A stretch of 64,000 bases of DNA from Cytophagales bacterium (GTDB lineage Bacteria > Bacteroidota > Bacteroidia > Cytophagales > Bernardetiaceae): NCBI GenBank assembly GCA_013299045.1, contig JAAFJX010000020.1, forward strand, positions 1-64,000. Reading direction: 5' to 3'. Positions 45,015 through 54,670 of this stretch are shown piece by piece (the first letter of the stretch is position 1; every line of letters begins with the position of its first letter). The position numbers and the translations under genes were made by a program. The notes beneath the pieces were generated by a model, which was not told the origin of the DNA, ran no database searches, and worked only from the letters and a program-made list of their open reading frames with translations.

Positions 45015-45878
45015 ATGGAACTACCAGAAAAAGACCAAGAGTGGACAGAAATTATCCAACCGCAAAAGTCCTTGCTAGATTTGCGTTTGAAAGAACTTAT
45101 TGACTACAAAGACCTTATCATTTTGTTTGTGCGGCGTAATATGGTAGCCTATCATAAACAAACGATTCTTGGGCCGCTTTGGCATTTTTTGCAGCCTCTT
45201 ATTACAGCTATTTTATTCACTTTTGTCTTTGGGCAAATTGCAGGCATCAAAACGGAAGGAGTGCCTCCTATGTTGTTTTATTTGTGCAGCGTGTTGTTTT
45301 GGTCATTTTTTGCCAATTGCCTGTTCAGTATTGCGCACGTTTTTATTAACTACGCGAGTATGTTCAGCAAGGTTTATTTTCCGCGCTTGGCCATTCCTTT
45401 GGTGCTAACCATGACGGCGTTTTTACAGTTTTTGATTCAGCTGGGTCTTTTTATGGGCTTTGTGGCCTACTATATCTTTTTTGAAGATTATACTTGGAAT
45501 ATTGATTGGCTTCGTTTGCTCTTATTGTTGCCTCTTTTTCTTTTCTGGGCGGTTTTAACTACTGGTCTGGGGCTGATAGTAACTTCATTAACAGCCAAAT
45601 ACCGAGATGTATCTATTTTTATTGGTTTTGGCGTTCAGTTATTGATGTACTCCTCAGCGGTTATCTTTCCTGTTGCTAATATTCCTGCCACAGCACGCAC
45701 TTTTTTATACATCAATCCTGTACCTGCATTTATGGAGGGTTTTCGCTTTGCGCTTTTAGGGTATGGTGAATTTAATTGGTATTGGATACTTTATAGCTGG
45801 TTTTTTGCCTCTCTGGTTATGTTTGTAGGTATCTTGATGTTTAAACGCCGCGAACTAACATTTGTGGATATTGTTTAG
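45015..45878 (+). CDS. ABC-2 type transporter permease (Wzm/TagG-like)
   Basis: A 287-residue inner-membrane permease with six hydrophobic segments between about residues 60 and 275. The N-terminal LLDLRLKELIDYKDLIILFVRRN and the block ILGPLWHFLQPLITA near residue 54 are typical of permeases exporting lipid-linked polysaccharides such as O-antigen or teichoic acid. The cognate ATPase gene (wzt/tagH) is not adjacent, although the two are nearly always paired. A TTG at 45009 is possible, but the ATG at 45015 is preferred. folB starts 4 bases after the stop. Confidence 0.88.
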   Translation: MELPEKDQEWTEIIQPQKSLLDLRLKELIDYKDLIILFVRRNMVAYHKQTILGPLWHFLQPLITAILFTFVFGQIAGIKTEGVPPMLFYLCSVLFWSFFANCLFSIAHVFINYASMFSKVYFPRLAIPLVLTMTAFLQFLIQLGLFMGFVAYYIFFEDYTWNIDWLRLLLLLPLFLFWAVLTTGLGLIVTSLTAKYRDVSIFIGFGVQLLMYSSAVIFPVANIPATARTFLYINPVPAFMEGFRFALLGYGEFNWYWILYSWFFASLVMFVGILMFKRRELTFVDIV

Positions 45879-45882
45879 TAAG

Positions 45883-46266
45883 ATGTTGGTTATCAGGCTA
45901 ATAGAGTTGATTTTTTATGCACATCATGGTCTCTTTGCGGAGGAAAAAACACTTGGTAATACCTTTGTGGTTAGTGTGGAAGTTCGTATAAAGCCTCTAG
46001 AATGGACTAAACTCCCTTATCAGCTCGGCGATACGGTGGATTATGGGGAAGTCTATAAACTAGTCAGTGGGCGTATGAAAGAACCCGAAGCCTTGTTAGA
46101 AAATTTAGTAACGCAACTTTCCGAGGCCATCTTTGCGCTTTCTGAACGCATAGAGTACGTTTCGGTGGCAGTAAAGAAACAGAACCCGCCTTTGGGGGGC
46201 TTAGCGCAAGCATCAGAAGTAGTGCTTGTGTTGAGTAAAGCAGAGTTTGAGCAATTAAAAATCTAG
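45883..46266 (+). CDS. folB: Dihydroneopterin aldolase
   Basis: A 127-residue folate-pathway enzyme of normal length. The N terminus [19 protein letters not shown] is the FolB family opening, DTVDYGEVY near residue 48 holds the pterin-site region, and the C-terminal [13 protein letters not shown] contains the conserved active-site Lys. An in-frame ATG at 45862 lies inside the permease gene; 45883 gives the family start. Its stop codon and that of the convergent accA share CTAG at 46263-46266. Confidence 0.93.
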   Translation: MLVIRLIELIFYAHHGLFAEEKTLGNTFVVSVEVRIKPLEWTKLPYQLGDTVDYGEVYKLVSGRMKEPEALLENLVTQLSEAIFALSERIEYVSVAVKKQNPPLGGLAQASEVVLVLSKAEFEQLKI

Positions 46267-47213
46267 CTGGCGTATTCGCCCATATTTGAAAATTTATCAA
46301 TGCGCGTCTTGATGCGTTCGGCTGCTGTCATGGCTTTGAGCGTGGCCACTTCACTCAGAATGCGCTCTTTGATAATGGCAGCCATAGCGCCATAGTCGCG
46401 GTGCGCACCGCCAAGTGGCTCTTCAATAATACCATCAACCAGCCCAAAGCCGTGCATGTCTTCTGCTGTAAGTTTCAGAGCTTCAGCGGCTTGTTCTTTA
46501 TAGTCCCATGAACGCCAAAGTATAGAAGAGCAGGATTCGGGCGAAATAACGGAATACCACGTGTTTTCAAGCATCAAGACGCGGTCGCCAACTGCTATGC
46601 CTAACGCGCCTCCTGACGCACCCTCACCAATGATAATGCAAATAACTGGGACTTTCAAAACGGCCATTTCGCGCAAATTACGGGCAATTGCTTCACCCTG
46701 CCCGCGCTCTTCGGCCTCTATGCCAGGATACGCACCTGGTGTATCTATGAAAGTTACAACCGGCACATCAAACTTTTCAGCCAATTTCATCAAACGCAAA
46801 GCCTTACGATAACCTTCCGGATTAGGCATACCAAAATTTCGCATTTGGCGCTCTTTCGTATTGCGGCCTTTCTGATGACCAATAACCATGAAAGATTGCT
46901 CGCCTATACGGGCCAAGCCCCCAATCATGGCTTTATCGTCCGCTACGTTGCGGTCGCCATGCAATTCAATGAACTCCGTGCAAATGCGCTCAATGTAGTC
47001 CATGGTATAGGGACGGTCGCCATGCCGCGCTAACTGCACCTTTTGCCAGCGCGTTAGGTTTTTGAACGTATCCTTTTTAAGGTCTGTAACTTTCTGTTCA
47101 AAAGCTGCTATCAACTCTGTAAAATCAACTCCACTACGTTCAGCCGCCAAGCGCTTCATTTCTAAGAGTTTATCTTCAAGTTCTTTGATGGGTTTTTCAA
47201 AATCTAAAAGCAT
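46263..47213 (-). CDS. accA: Acetyl-CoA carboxylase carboxyltransferase subunit alpha
   Basis: A 316-residue subunit of the first step of fatty-acid synthesis. The sequence begins with the family coiled region [16 protein letters not shown], has [13 protein letters not shown] near 69, the oxyanion-region [18 protein letters not shown] near 158 and [15 protein letters not shown] near 198. It works with AccD, encoded elsewhere. A minus-strand -7 box lies at 47297. Confidence 0.96.
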   Translation of the reverse strand: MLLDFEKPIKELEDKLLEMKRLAAERSGVDFTELIAAFEQKVTDLKKDTFKNLTRWQKVQLARHGDRPYTMDYIERICTEFIELHGDRNVADDKAMIGGLARIGEQSFMVIGHQKGRNTKERQMRNFGMPNPEGYRKALRLMKLAEKFDVPVVTFIDTPGAYPGIEAEERGQGEAIARNLREMAVLKVPVICIIIGEGASGGALGIAVGDRVLMLENTWYSVISPESCSSILWRSWDYKEQAAEALKLTAEDMHGFGLVDGIIEEPLGGAHRDYGAMAAIIKERILSEVATLKAMTAAERIKTRIDKFSNMGEYAS

Positions 47214-47296
47214 AGCAGCAATATTCGATACGTAATGAGTCTTAAAACCATGCTCAATATGAATGTAGATAATAACCTACTTTGTTTTGAGCGGCG

Positions 47297-47304
47297 CAAA
47301 GTTA
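47297..47304 (-). promoter_or_regulatory. -7 promoter box for accA
   Basis: Reads TAACTTTG on the minus strand, a full match to TAnnTTTG, about 84 bases before the accA ATG. No clear -33 is present. Confidence 0.4.
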
Positions 47305-47368
47305 GATAATTTTTTAAAAATTAAAAATTTCGTAACGAATAAAAATGCGGACATTTTCCACAAGGACT

Positions 47369-50300
47369 TCAGCCTTTTACTTGCAATTCGCTGTAACCAT
47401 TCCCTAACTTTTTGACAATCAGCTGAGTAGGGATACGTTCTTTGAGTGCCTCCACGTGCGAGATAATCCCAATCGTGCTGCCGCGGCTTTGTAGGTTTTC
47501 AAGCGTACATATTGCGTCTTCTAGGGACTGTGGGTCTAGCGTTCCGAAGCCCTCATCTATGAACAATGTTTCTATGCGCTGCCCACGCCCAGCCAAATCC
47601 GATAAACTAAGTGCCAAAGCCAAACTTACCAGGAATGTTTCGCCACCCGAAAGCGTACGCACAGAACGCTGGTTATCAAACTGATAACTATCTTGAACGG
47701 CTATATCTAAAGTGTCTATGGCCTGCCGTACCAACTTGTAGCGAGGGTTTAGCGTTTGTACATAGCGGTTGGCACGCTCCAAGAGCAAGTTTAGCGTAAG
47801 TCCTTGTGCAAAAGGTCGTAGGTGTAAATTACCATCTTTAGAACCGATAAGGTCGGACAAATCACGCCATTTATTATTGGCTTGTTCAAATTTCTGAATG
47901 GCCAATAAATCAATTTTGTGTTGTTCTTTCAAATGCTTTTGCTCTCTCAAAACAACATTAAGTTCAGTTATCTCCACATTTAGAGTATTAAGACGTTCAT
48001 CTAAAATAATTAACTCTTGATTTAAATAATCTAATTGCTCAAAATTTTCATTTTTAAGAAAATGTTTATCAAATTCTAATTGAAAATTTGAAATAAGAGT
48101 ATCTAGAGATTTTTCTTTCTCATCTAATTCTATCTTTTTATCAGTTATTTTTATAAATATATTTTCTTCTAAAATAGAATTTTTCCAATTAGTTTCATTT
48201 ATAAAGCCATTTTCTAAAATAAGGTTATCAAAAATAGATTTATTGTTATCTAATTCTTTAATTAACTCATCTAATCGATTACTAAATGAATTAAAATAAG
48301 CCTCATTTTTTGAAATATCATTTTTTATATTAAAAATTAACTTAGATGAGTTATCTATTTTTTCTTTTAGCTTATCGAGTAATAAATTGTTTTCTGATAA
48401 TTCTTCTTGTATTTTAGAATGATTGATGTATATACCATTCATTTTAAAATTTAAATCAAAAATATTTTTTTCTAGATGTTTTTTTTGATTAGAATAATCC
48501 ACTAATTTTTTATTTAATAAGTCTGTATTTTTTATTAAAGAGATATTTTTAGTGCTTAATTCTATATTATAATTATCTAATTCATTTTTATTTTTAGTTA
48601 TAATATCAAATTCTTTCTTTTTATTTTTTATATATTCAATTTTTTTATAAAAATTATCTTTACTGATTGATATTTGTTCTATAACAATATTATACTTTAA
48701 AAAATTATCATCAATAAGTTTTTTAATTTTTAATCCAGATTTTTTATATTCATCTACTTTTTTAAGTATTTCTTCTATTTGATATTCGTAGTTTTCTTTA
48801 CTTTTTAATGAAAAATTATTTTCTAATAATATTTGATTAATTTTTGAAGCAATATTATCAATCTCTTCTTTAAAGAGTATAATATTTTCTAATGTTGCTA
48901 ATTTATCTTTTTTATCAACTAACCATTGGTTAATAAGTTCTTCATTATCAATCTTGTTAAAATTATACTGAACTTGATGTGTATCAAATTTTTCTTGAGC
49001 AGTAAATATATTATTTTCGATTGTAATTTTTTGACCTTCTAAAAAGCTTAACTCTTTCTCTTCATCTTTTGCTTTTTGAATATTTTTTTCTAATTCATTA
49101 TTTAAAACATCAAGTTCTTTTTTTAGTTTTAATAAATTTACTTCTTCTTCAGAATATTCTTTAATATTTTTTTCATAACTAAAAGGATGGTTTAAAGAAC
49201 CACAAAGAGGACAAGCTTCGTTATCAACTAAGTCTTCTCTAGCTTTATCATAGCTTTGAATTAATCTAGATTGTTCTATTATTTTTTTATATAGATGTAT
49301 TTTTTCTTCAATAGAACTAATATTTTCTTTTTTATTACTTATTGTACTTTGAATATCTTTTACTAATTGGTGTTTATCAGACAAGTTATTTATAAGTTTA
49401 TCTAATATATTTTTATTTTTATTGTATGATACTGAAATACTTAAAATGTTTTCTATTTGATTAATTTCTTGGTGCAATTTTTTTTCTTCATGTTTATAAT
49501 CATATTCATTAAGAATAGAATTTGGCTTAAAATATTCTTTTAATACTATCTCTATTTTTAAATGTAACTCATTTAATTTTTTATTTAATAAATAGGACTC
49601 ATTTCTATTTTTATTAATTAAATAGTCTTCTTCTTTTATTTTTATATTATTTTTTTGAATAATATTTTGTTTATCTATAATTATATTTCTTAAGTTCATA
49701 ATGTCATCAAATTTATTTTCTAATAAACTTGTTTCAGCATTTTCAAATTTATTTAACTCTAGTAAATCCTTTTTTGCCTTTTGAATTTTATTATTATTTT
49801 CTAGTAATTGTTGTTCTTTTATTTCTATTTCTTTTTTATGAAATAGTATCTCTTTGGTCAGTAGCTCTATATTTTTAATTTGTTCTTTTAAAGTAACTTC
49901 CAAGCCTATTAGTTCTTGACGATAAGGTTCAAGTTCTTTATTTTTATTTAGAAGATTTAATTGTTTTTGCTCTAGATTTGTATATACTTCAATACTATTT
50001 TGATGGATTTCTTCCATATTTATTTTTTTTATGTCTAATTCTTTAAGCTCTCTTGCTTGTATGTTTATTTTTTCTTGAATACTGTTTATTTGTTCGTTAA
50101 TACTATTGATTTTTTCTGCTTGCGGAGTTAATTTTACAGCTTTTTGATGAAGTTCTATAGCCAAAAAATTCTCTTTTTGAGTATTTTTTTCTTCTACACA
50201 CGCTATTTTTTCTTTTTTATGGATATTTATTTTCTCTTTTAAAGCGTGTTGTTGAAGGTGCCAGTCTTTTTGTTTTTTATATTCTTCTTGAAAGGAAAGG

Positions 50301-51013
50301 AATTGCGTTTTATTCTGTTCTAAATCATTTAAATTTTTGTTTTTTTCTATTAAAATTTCTTCTGATAGTAAACGCTTAGTATCTATTTTTTGCTTTAGTA
50401 CAGCTAACTCATTATTTTTATTAGCATTAATTGCAAAGATTTCTTTAGAAATTTGTGTGTAAATATCTGTTCCTGTTATTTTTTCTAATAACTCTGCACG
50501 TTCTTTATCTTGCGCTAATAAAAAATTAGCGAAATTTCCTTGTGCAAGGATTACTGAACGCAAAAATCTTTCATAGTCCAGTCCGAGTAATTCAATGTTT
50601 TTCTTTTTTACTTCTTCTATTTTGCGGTGTTCAGTAATCTGAAAATTTTGGTCAGAAACCTGCTCCCATAATTCCATTTTGTGTGGATTTATATTTCCTG
50701 TACGAGTACGACTCGCTATCCATCTAGACTTGAATATTTTTCCCTCAACTTGATAAATAACTTCTGCAAAGGATTCTTTTTCACCATGCGTCATTATTCC
50801 ATTAACAAAAGCATTGTTTTTTAACTTTTCGTAACGTGGGCTCTCAGAATAAAGCGCTAAAGTGATAGCATCTAGCAAAGTGCTTTTCCCAGCACCTGTA
50901 TTGCCAACTATGACGAAAAGATTGCTATCAACAAGCGGCGATTTAGAAAAATCTACCTCATTAATTCCTTTTAGTGAATGCAAATTCTTTATTCTTATTT
51001 GTAAGATTTTCAT
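47369..51013 (-). CDS. sbcC: SbcC/Rad50-type exonuclease ATPase subunit
   Basis: A 1214-residue SMC-like ATPase. Walker A GNTGAGKST is at residues 37-45, the zinc-hook CPLC lies near residue 600 in the middle of two long coiled coils, and the C-terminal lobe has the signature LSGGETFLVSLALALSLSD and Walker B FIDEGFGTLDP. With the nuclease SbcD it processes hairpins and blocked ends. SbcD is not adjacent; the gene lies 12 bases after a Pif1-like helicase gene. The coiled-coil part, roughly 47960-50540, is strikingly A+T rich, with Lys, Asn, Ile and Leu almost always in AT-ending codons, unlike the two ATPase lobes and neighbouring genes. Confidence 0.93.
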   Translation of the reverse strand: MKILQIRIKNLHSLKGINEVDFSKSPLVDSNLFVIVGNTGAGKSTLLDAITLALYSESPRYEKLKNNAFVNGIMTHGEKESFAEVIYQVEGKIFKSRWIASRTRTGNINPHKMELWEQVSDQNFQITEHRKIEEVKKKNIELLGLDYERFLRSVILAQGNFANFLLAQDKERAELLEKITGTDIYTQISKEIFAINANKNNELAVLKQKIDTKRLLSEEILIEKNKNLNDLEQNKTQFLSFQEEYKKQKDWHLQQHALKEKINIHKKEKIACVEEKNTQKENFLAIELHQKAVKLTPQAEKINSINEQINSIQEKINIQARELKELDIKKINMEEIHQNSIEVYTNLEQKQLNLLNKNKELEPYRQELIGLEVTLKEQIKNIELLTKEILFHKKEIEIKEQQLLENNNKIQKAKKDLLELNKFENAETSLLENKFDDIMNLRNIIIDKQNIIQKNNIKIKEEDYLINKNRNESYLLNKKLNELHLKIEIVLKEYFKPNSILNEYDYKHEEKKLHQEINQIENILSISVSYNKNKNILDKLINNLSDKHQLVKDIQSTISNKKENISSIEEKIHLYKKIIEQSRLIQSYDKAREDLVDNEACPLCGSLNHPFSYEKNIKEYSEEEVNLLKLKKELDVLNNELEKNIQKAKDEEKELSFLEGQKITIENNIFTAQEKFDTHQVQYNFNKIDNEELINQWLVDKKDKLATLENIILFKEEIDNIASKINQILLENNFSLKSKENYEYQIEEILKKVDEYKKSGLKIKKLIDDNFLKYNIVIEQISISKDNFYKKIEYIKNKKKEFDIITKNKNELDNYNIELSTKNISLIKNTDLLNKKLVDYSNQKKHLEKNIFDLNFKMNGIYINHSKIQEELSENNLLLDKLKEKIDNSSKLIFNIKNDISKNEAYFNSFSNRLDELIKELDNNKSIFDNLILENGFINETNWKNSILEENIFIKITDKKIELDEKEKSLDTLISNFQLEFDKHFLKNENFEQLDYLNQELIILDERLNTLNVEITELNVVLREQKHLKEQHKIDLLAIQKFEQANNKWRDLSDLIGSKDGNLHLRPFAQGLTLNLLLERANRYVQTLNPRYKLVRQAIDTLDIAVQDSYQFDNQRSVRTLSGGETFLVSLALALSLSDLAGRGQRIETLFIDEGFGTLDPQSLEDAICTLENLQSRGSTIGIISHVEALKERIPTQLIVKKLGNGYSELQVKG

Positions 51014-51025
51014 AAGAATTTTTTT

Positions 51026-52327
51026 TTAATGTCCCATGAACTCTGTAACTCGGTTATCTACGCAAATATCTTGGGTACGCAGCGCACGTTTTAGATAAAC
51101 GCCTTCAAAAGTACGGCAACGGCTTAGTGCTACGTAAGTTTGTCCATGTGCAAAAGCCAAAGCGCCTAAGTCAATGACTGCACGGTCAAAAGTAAGTCCT
51201 TGACTTTTGTGTATGGTAATTGCCCAGGCGAGTTTAAGTGGAATTTGCGTAAAAGAACCTACCACTTCGCGTTCGATAGCGTTTGAACTTGCAATGTGTT
51301 TAAAGGCATATTTATCCCAAGTGGCTGCTTTTACTTCGTGTATCTCTCCGCTTTCCATACGTACAATGACACTATCAGGTGTTAATCTTTCTACTGTGCC
51401 GAGGCTTCCATTCACCCACCGCCTTTGTTGTAAATCATTTTTTACAAACATGATCTGCGCACCTACTTTTAGGGCTAGTTCAAGGTCTGTGGGTGCTTCG
51501 TTACCAAAACTACCCGAACTGCTGGCGCTATAGGTTTGCATAGGTGTTTTGAGGCCAATGAGTTTCTGCCAATTAATCTTGTTTGCAACATCATTCGTTG
51601 AAGTCAGCGTAATGCAGGGCAAGTCAGGCGGTGGTGTTAGGCCTACCCGTTTGTCAAGAAGTTCAAAGGCGTATTCCAAGTCTTGGCCATAACGGACGTT
51701 GTTCAGAACATGGATAAATTTGTCGTCGTCTTGCCGATAAATATGCTTAAGTTCTATCGTTTTGTATTTGAACTGCTTAAAAATAGGCGCATCAAAAAAG
51801 TAAGGCGATTCATAGTAGGTGCTTAGAATACTTGCTTCGGCACTAAGCGCAGCGCCTGTATTGCGCACAACAGGTGGGAGCTGGTAGAGGTCGCCTACCA
51901 TCAGGATTTGTTTGCCACCAAAAGGGACATGAGAAAACGCCTTGCAATTTACGCGCAACAGGTGGTCAATGGCAGAAAGCAAATCGGCCCGTAGCATGGA
52001 AATTTCATCAATAATAAGGAGCTCCATGTTTTGAATAATGGCGGCTTTTGCTTTGTTGCGGGTAGGCAAAAGCTGTGGGTCGCGTGGCAAATAAGGGCGC
52101 GGTTCTAGGCCAAAAAAGGAATGAACAGTTTGCCCGCCCACGTGTAATGCCGCTATACCTGTTGGCGCTAGTACAACGTGTTTTTTAGGTATGTTGGCCA
52201 TCACTTGGCGCAGCAGCGTGGATTTGCCCGTACCCGCTCTACCAGTCAGAAAGAGGGATTCATTGGTATCCTTGATGAGGTTAAAGGCTTTTTCCCATTC
52301 GCTATTCTGAAGTTTTGCTGCACTCAT
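51026..52327 (-). CDS. Pif1-like superfamily 1B helicase
   Basis: A 433-residue DNA helicase. Walker A GRAGTGKST is at residues 29-37, motif Ia APTGIAALHVGGQTVHSFF near 54, Walker B LLIIDEISML near 107, GDLYQLPPV near 146, and the C-terminal TIHKSQGLTFDRAVIDLG plus YVALSRCRTFEGVYL are the RecD/Pif1 motifs. It is short, without accessory domains. Pif1-like enzymes resolve G-quadruplexes and stalled forks. The pairing with sbcC 12 bases downstream suggests a DNA-repair operon. Confidence 0.9.
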   Translation of the reverse strand: MSAAKLQNSEWEKAFNLIKDTNESLFLTGRAGTGKSTLLRQVMANIPKKHVVLAPTGIAALHVGGQTVHSFFGLEPRPYLPRDPQLLPTRNKAKAAIIQNMELLIIDEISMLRADLLSAIDHLLRVNCKAFSHVPFGGKQILMVGDLYQLPPVVRNTGAALSAEASILSTYYESPYFFDAPIFKQFKYKTIELKHIYRQDDDKFIHVLNNVRYGQDLEYAFELLDKRVGLTPPPDLPCITLTSTNDVANKINWQKLIGLKTPMQTYSASSSGSFGNEAPTDLELALKVGAQIMFVKNDLQQRRWVNGSLGTVERLTPDSVIVRMESGEIHEVKAATWDKYAFKHIASSNAIEREVVGSFTQIPLKLAWAITIHKSQGLTFDRAVIDLGALAFAHGQTYVALSRCRTFEGVYLKRALRTQDICVDNRVTEFMGH

Positions 52328-52523
52328 TTTGCTGAATCCTTGCGTTTTTTTTTTGAATCAAGGCGCAATTTAAGCATTTGCGGTAGGTTTACAATTAGAT
52401 ATTGCCGAATATTCTTCTAAAATTTTGAGTTGCTATCCACGAAATAGAATTGGCTCAAAAAAGGCAAAGTGAGTACGAAAGTATAATTATTTTTCTATTT
52501 TAAAGAAAAAAGCAATAAAAATA

Positions 52524-52553
52524 TTGTTAGACCTATTTTTTTTCGTATAATTG
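52524..52553 (+). promoter_or_regulatory. Probable promoter for the LysM gene
   Basis: TTG (52524-52526), 19 bases, TATAATTG (52546-52553), one mismatch to TAnnTTTG. Start near 52560 gives a leader of about 80 bases. The rest of the divergent gap 52328-52638 shows no gene. Confidence 0.45.
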
Positions 52554-52578
52554 GCCGCAAAAGCAGGGTGTTTGGTGG

Positions 52579-52616
52579 TTGGCTTTCCGCTACCGAGCTG
52601 CTCCCTCCCAAGCCAA
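52579..52616 (+). other. Inverted repeat in the leader of the LysM gene
   Basis: TTGGCTT (52579-52585) and AAGCCAA (52610-52616) enclose a GC-rich 24-base loop within the predicted leader RNA, about 22 bases before the ATG. It could affect translation. Confidence 0.35.
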
Positions 52617-52638
52617 TTTTAAAATATTATAAAGAACC

Positions 52639-53895
52639 ATGATACACGAAGTCAAGAGCGGCGATACGCTTTTTCAAATTGCCAAGCGCTACAATGTAAC
52701 TGCTGATGTTATCCGCAAGTTGAATAACCTAAAAACTGATGCGCTCACACTTGGCCAAAAGTTGCAAGTGGCTGGTGCTACTGCTGCTGCCAGTGCTGCG
52801 CCTGTCAAAACGGCTACTCCTTCTTCAGTGCCGTCTTCTTCGGCTGCAAAACCATTTTCAGTAACTATGCCAGGCGGTGTAGCCGCTTCGCGAGTAGCGA
52901 ACCCTACCGCACAAGAAATACAAAGCGTACAGAAGCAGCGTAGTGTTATTTTTGCTATGCAAACGGCTCTGGACGCACCCAATAACCGCAATAAGTACAC
53001 CGTGCAATTCAAAGATTATAAAATGCAGGTGCGTACTGTGGTTTTTCACGACGGCGTTAAAAGTTCTTTTTCAGACCCCACCTACACAAAGGGCGTATCA
53101 TTTGTAGGTTCTCAAGTTCATAAAATCCCGGCGGCTTACTATCAAGGTTTGGGCGTTTCGCCAAAGTTGGCTCGTATTTTAGAGTTTGTGTCGTCGCACG
53201 AGGGCAACTATGACTCTATTAATAGCTATGACAAGGCTATTTTTTCTTGGGGTTTTGTGCAGTTTGCTGGGGGTGGCCGTACGCTGCATACCCTACTTGC
53301 TTTGATGAAATACCGCAACCCCGATTTGTTTTTTGATGCCTTTCAGCGCTTTGGTATTGATGTAGAATATAGCTACGGCAATGAGCGCTTTGACCCTAAC
53401 GCAACGCGAATTACGGTCATTGTCCCAGAGGCCAACACAATTCTTAGGGGGGTAGATGCTGAAAAACACATTCGCGACAACAAACTGCTGCATGGCGTGT
53501 TTATTAGGGCGGGCTACGACCCCGATATTGCTAAGCTGCAAGTCATGATGGCTACTTATGAGTTTATCAATCCTGTTTTGCGTCGTCAAATTACCGTCCC
53601 TATTGCAGGAGCCCCAACTAAAGTATTCATTGCAGATATTATCCGCTCTGATGCCGGTTTGGCTGCCCTAATAGATATGGCTATTAACAAGGGAGTGGGT
53701 GGCGCATGCGAAAATCTTTTCTCGCCTTGTATAGCAGAAGTAGGCCGTCAGCAAGGTCTTTTGGACAACATGGACGAGGTTCGCCAAATTTCAGATAAGG
53801 CCATCTTGGATTTGATTCTCCAGAGAAATGCTGCCGATGGCCGCGTTACTAAGCGCGTCAGTGATGCTATGGCTAATTTTAGTACAGCAAAATAA
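52639..53895 (+). CDS. LysM protein with lysozyme-like domain, no signal peptide
   Basis: A 418-residue protein. Residues 1-45 are a single LysM domain (HEVKSGDTLFQIAKRYNVTADVIRKLN split over the first 30 positions, then LTLGQKLQV). An Ala/Ser/Thr/Pro linker runs to about 75. The remainder, with SSHEGNYDSINSYDKAIFSWG near residues 189-209 and GFVQFAGGG, resembles lysozyme-like or endolysin domains, with the Glu of SHEGN a candidate catalyst. There is no export signal at the start, unusual for a wall-binding enzyme and more like phage lysins or injection-system LysM proteins. No family is assigned with confidence. A terminator follows at 53925. Confidence 0.6.
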   Translation: MIHEVKSGDTLFQIAKRYNVTADVIRKLNNLKTDALTLGQKLQVAGATAAASAAPVKTATPSSVPSSSAAKPFSVTMPGGVAASRVANPTAQEIQSVQKQRSVIFAMQTALDAPNNRNKYTVQFKDYKMQVRTVVFHDGVKSSFSDPTYTKGVSFVGSQVHKIPAAYYQGLGVSPKLARILEFVSSHEGNYDSINSYDKAIFSWGFVQFAGGGRTLHTLLALMKYRNPDLFFDAFQRFGIDVEYSYGNERFDPNATRITVIVPEANTILRGVDAEKHIRDNKLLHGVFIRAGYDPDIAKLQVMMATYEFINPVLRRQITVPIAGAPTKVFIADIIRSDAGLAALIDMAINKGVGGACENLFSPCIAEVGRQQGLLDNMDEVRQISDKAILDLILQRNAADGRVTKRVSDAMANFSTAK

Positions 53896-53924
53896 TTTAG
53901 TAATAACTGGTTTATAGATGATTT

Positions 53925-53953
53925 AAAAAAGGGGAAGCAATTCCCTTTTTTTT
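53925..53953 (+). terminator. Rho-independent terminator after the LysM gene
   Basis: AAAAAAGGGGAA, loop, TTCCCTTTTTTTT: a stem of about 11 bp with one bulged G and a run of eight Ts, 30 bases after the stop codon. Confidence 0.75.
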
Positions 53954-54270
53954 GTTTTATCTAGTCTTCCCTTAAAAAATATCTAAAGTATTTATTGTCA
54001 GTAAATTAAACAAGCGTTTTATCTTTAAAATATCTTGGTAGTTTATTAAAACCGTGCTTTCCGCAGAGTTACGGGGGTTTTTGAACGAAAGCAAGCTCTT
54101 AAATTAACCTCTCTTGAGTTGTCAAAAAGCCCTTTTTGAGTTTTTTAAGTTCCAAATGCCCTCTTTTCACCTTTGTAGAGGCCATTTTCTCGCGTTTTCA
54201 AATAACTTTTTGCCAAATTACTTACATCTGGCTTTTTGACTAATGATTGTTTTTCTACAATTCTATTGGG

Positions 54271-54351
54271 GCGTTCCCGCTTCGCGGTCGTTCGTCTTTG
54301 GGCTTCGCTTCGCTTCGGTGCTACGCACTAAACCCGCCGCCTCTCTAACGC
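54271..54351. repeat. Multi-hairpin module bounded by GCGTT/AACGC (copy B)
   Basis: GCGTT (54271-54275) pairs with AACGC (54347-54351). The stems CCGC-TTC-GCGG and GTGC-TAC-GCAC are unchanged from copy A, while the only length change is an extra CGCTT unit in the arm between them. Confidence 0.65.
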
Positions 54352-54454
54352 AAATACAGGCCAATAGACGTACTCAATAACAAAAAAAAGAATAAAGTCG
54401 CAAACCCGCTTGATGCCTAAAAATTGCTTTTGTCCTATTTTGCCTCAACCATAG

Positions 54455-54509
54455 GATAGCCGTATCATAGCCGTATGATAGCCGTATGATAGCCGTAGTT
54501 GGCCGTACT
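54455..54509. repeat. 11-bp tandem array (copy B)
   Basis: Units at 54455, 54466, 54477 and 54488 of [GC]ATAGCCGTA[TG], then TTGGCCGTACT. Same number and phase as copy A; one unit differs by C to G at its first base. Confidence 0.8.
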
Positions 54510-54670
54510 TTAAAAGTAAAGCCTCTATCTTAGAAAAGTACAATTATTCGCTTCCTAAAACGTACATCTCTCAGAGAGGTTGATTAAGAGCTTGTTTTTA
54601 GCCTATTTTGTCAAAAAACTGGCAAAACCTCAACGCTTCTTGCGGCCTGCCATGCCTCGCATCAGACAAA

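Larger units (their letters stand above)
54045..54594 (+). repeat. Dispersed non-coding repeat, copy B
   Basis: About 550 bases aligned with copy A at 26897-27440 in the same orientation. Differences are mostly single bases plus a 5-base duplication (CGCTT) near 54305-54320 and a few one-base gaps. All sub-modules are kept: hairpin module, conserved block, 11-bp array and CTCTCAGAGAG. Confidence 0.85.

Noticed and set aside
47369-51013. SbcC reading as an SMC or RecN protein
   Set aside because: The central CPLC zinc hook and the RecF-like lobes are specific for SbcC/Rad50; SMC hinges and RecN length do not fit.
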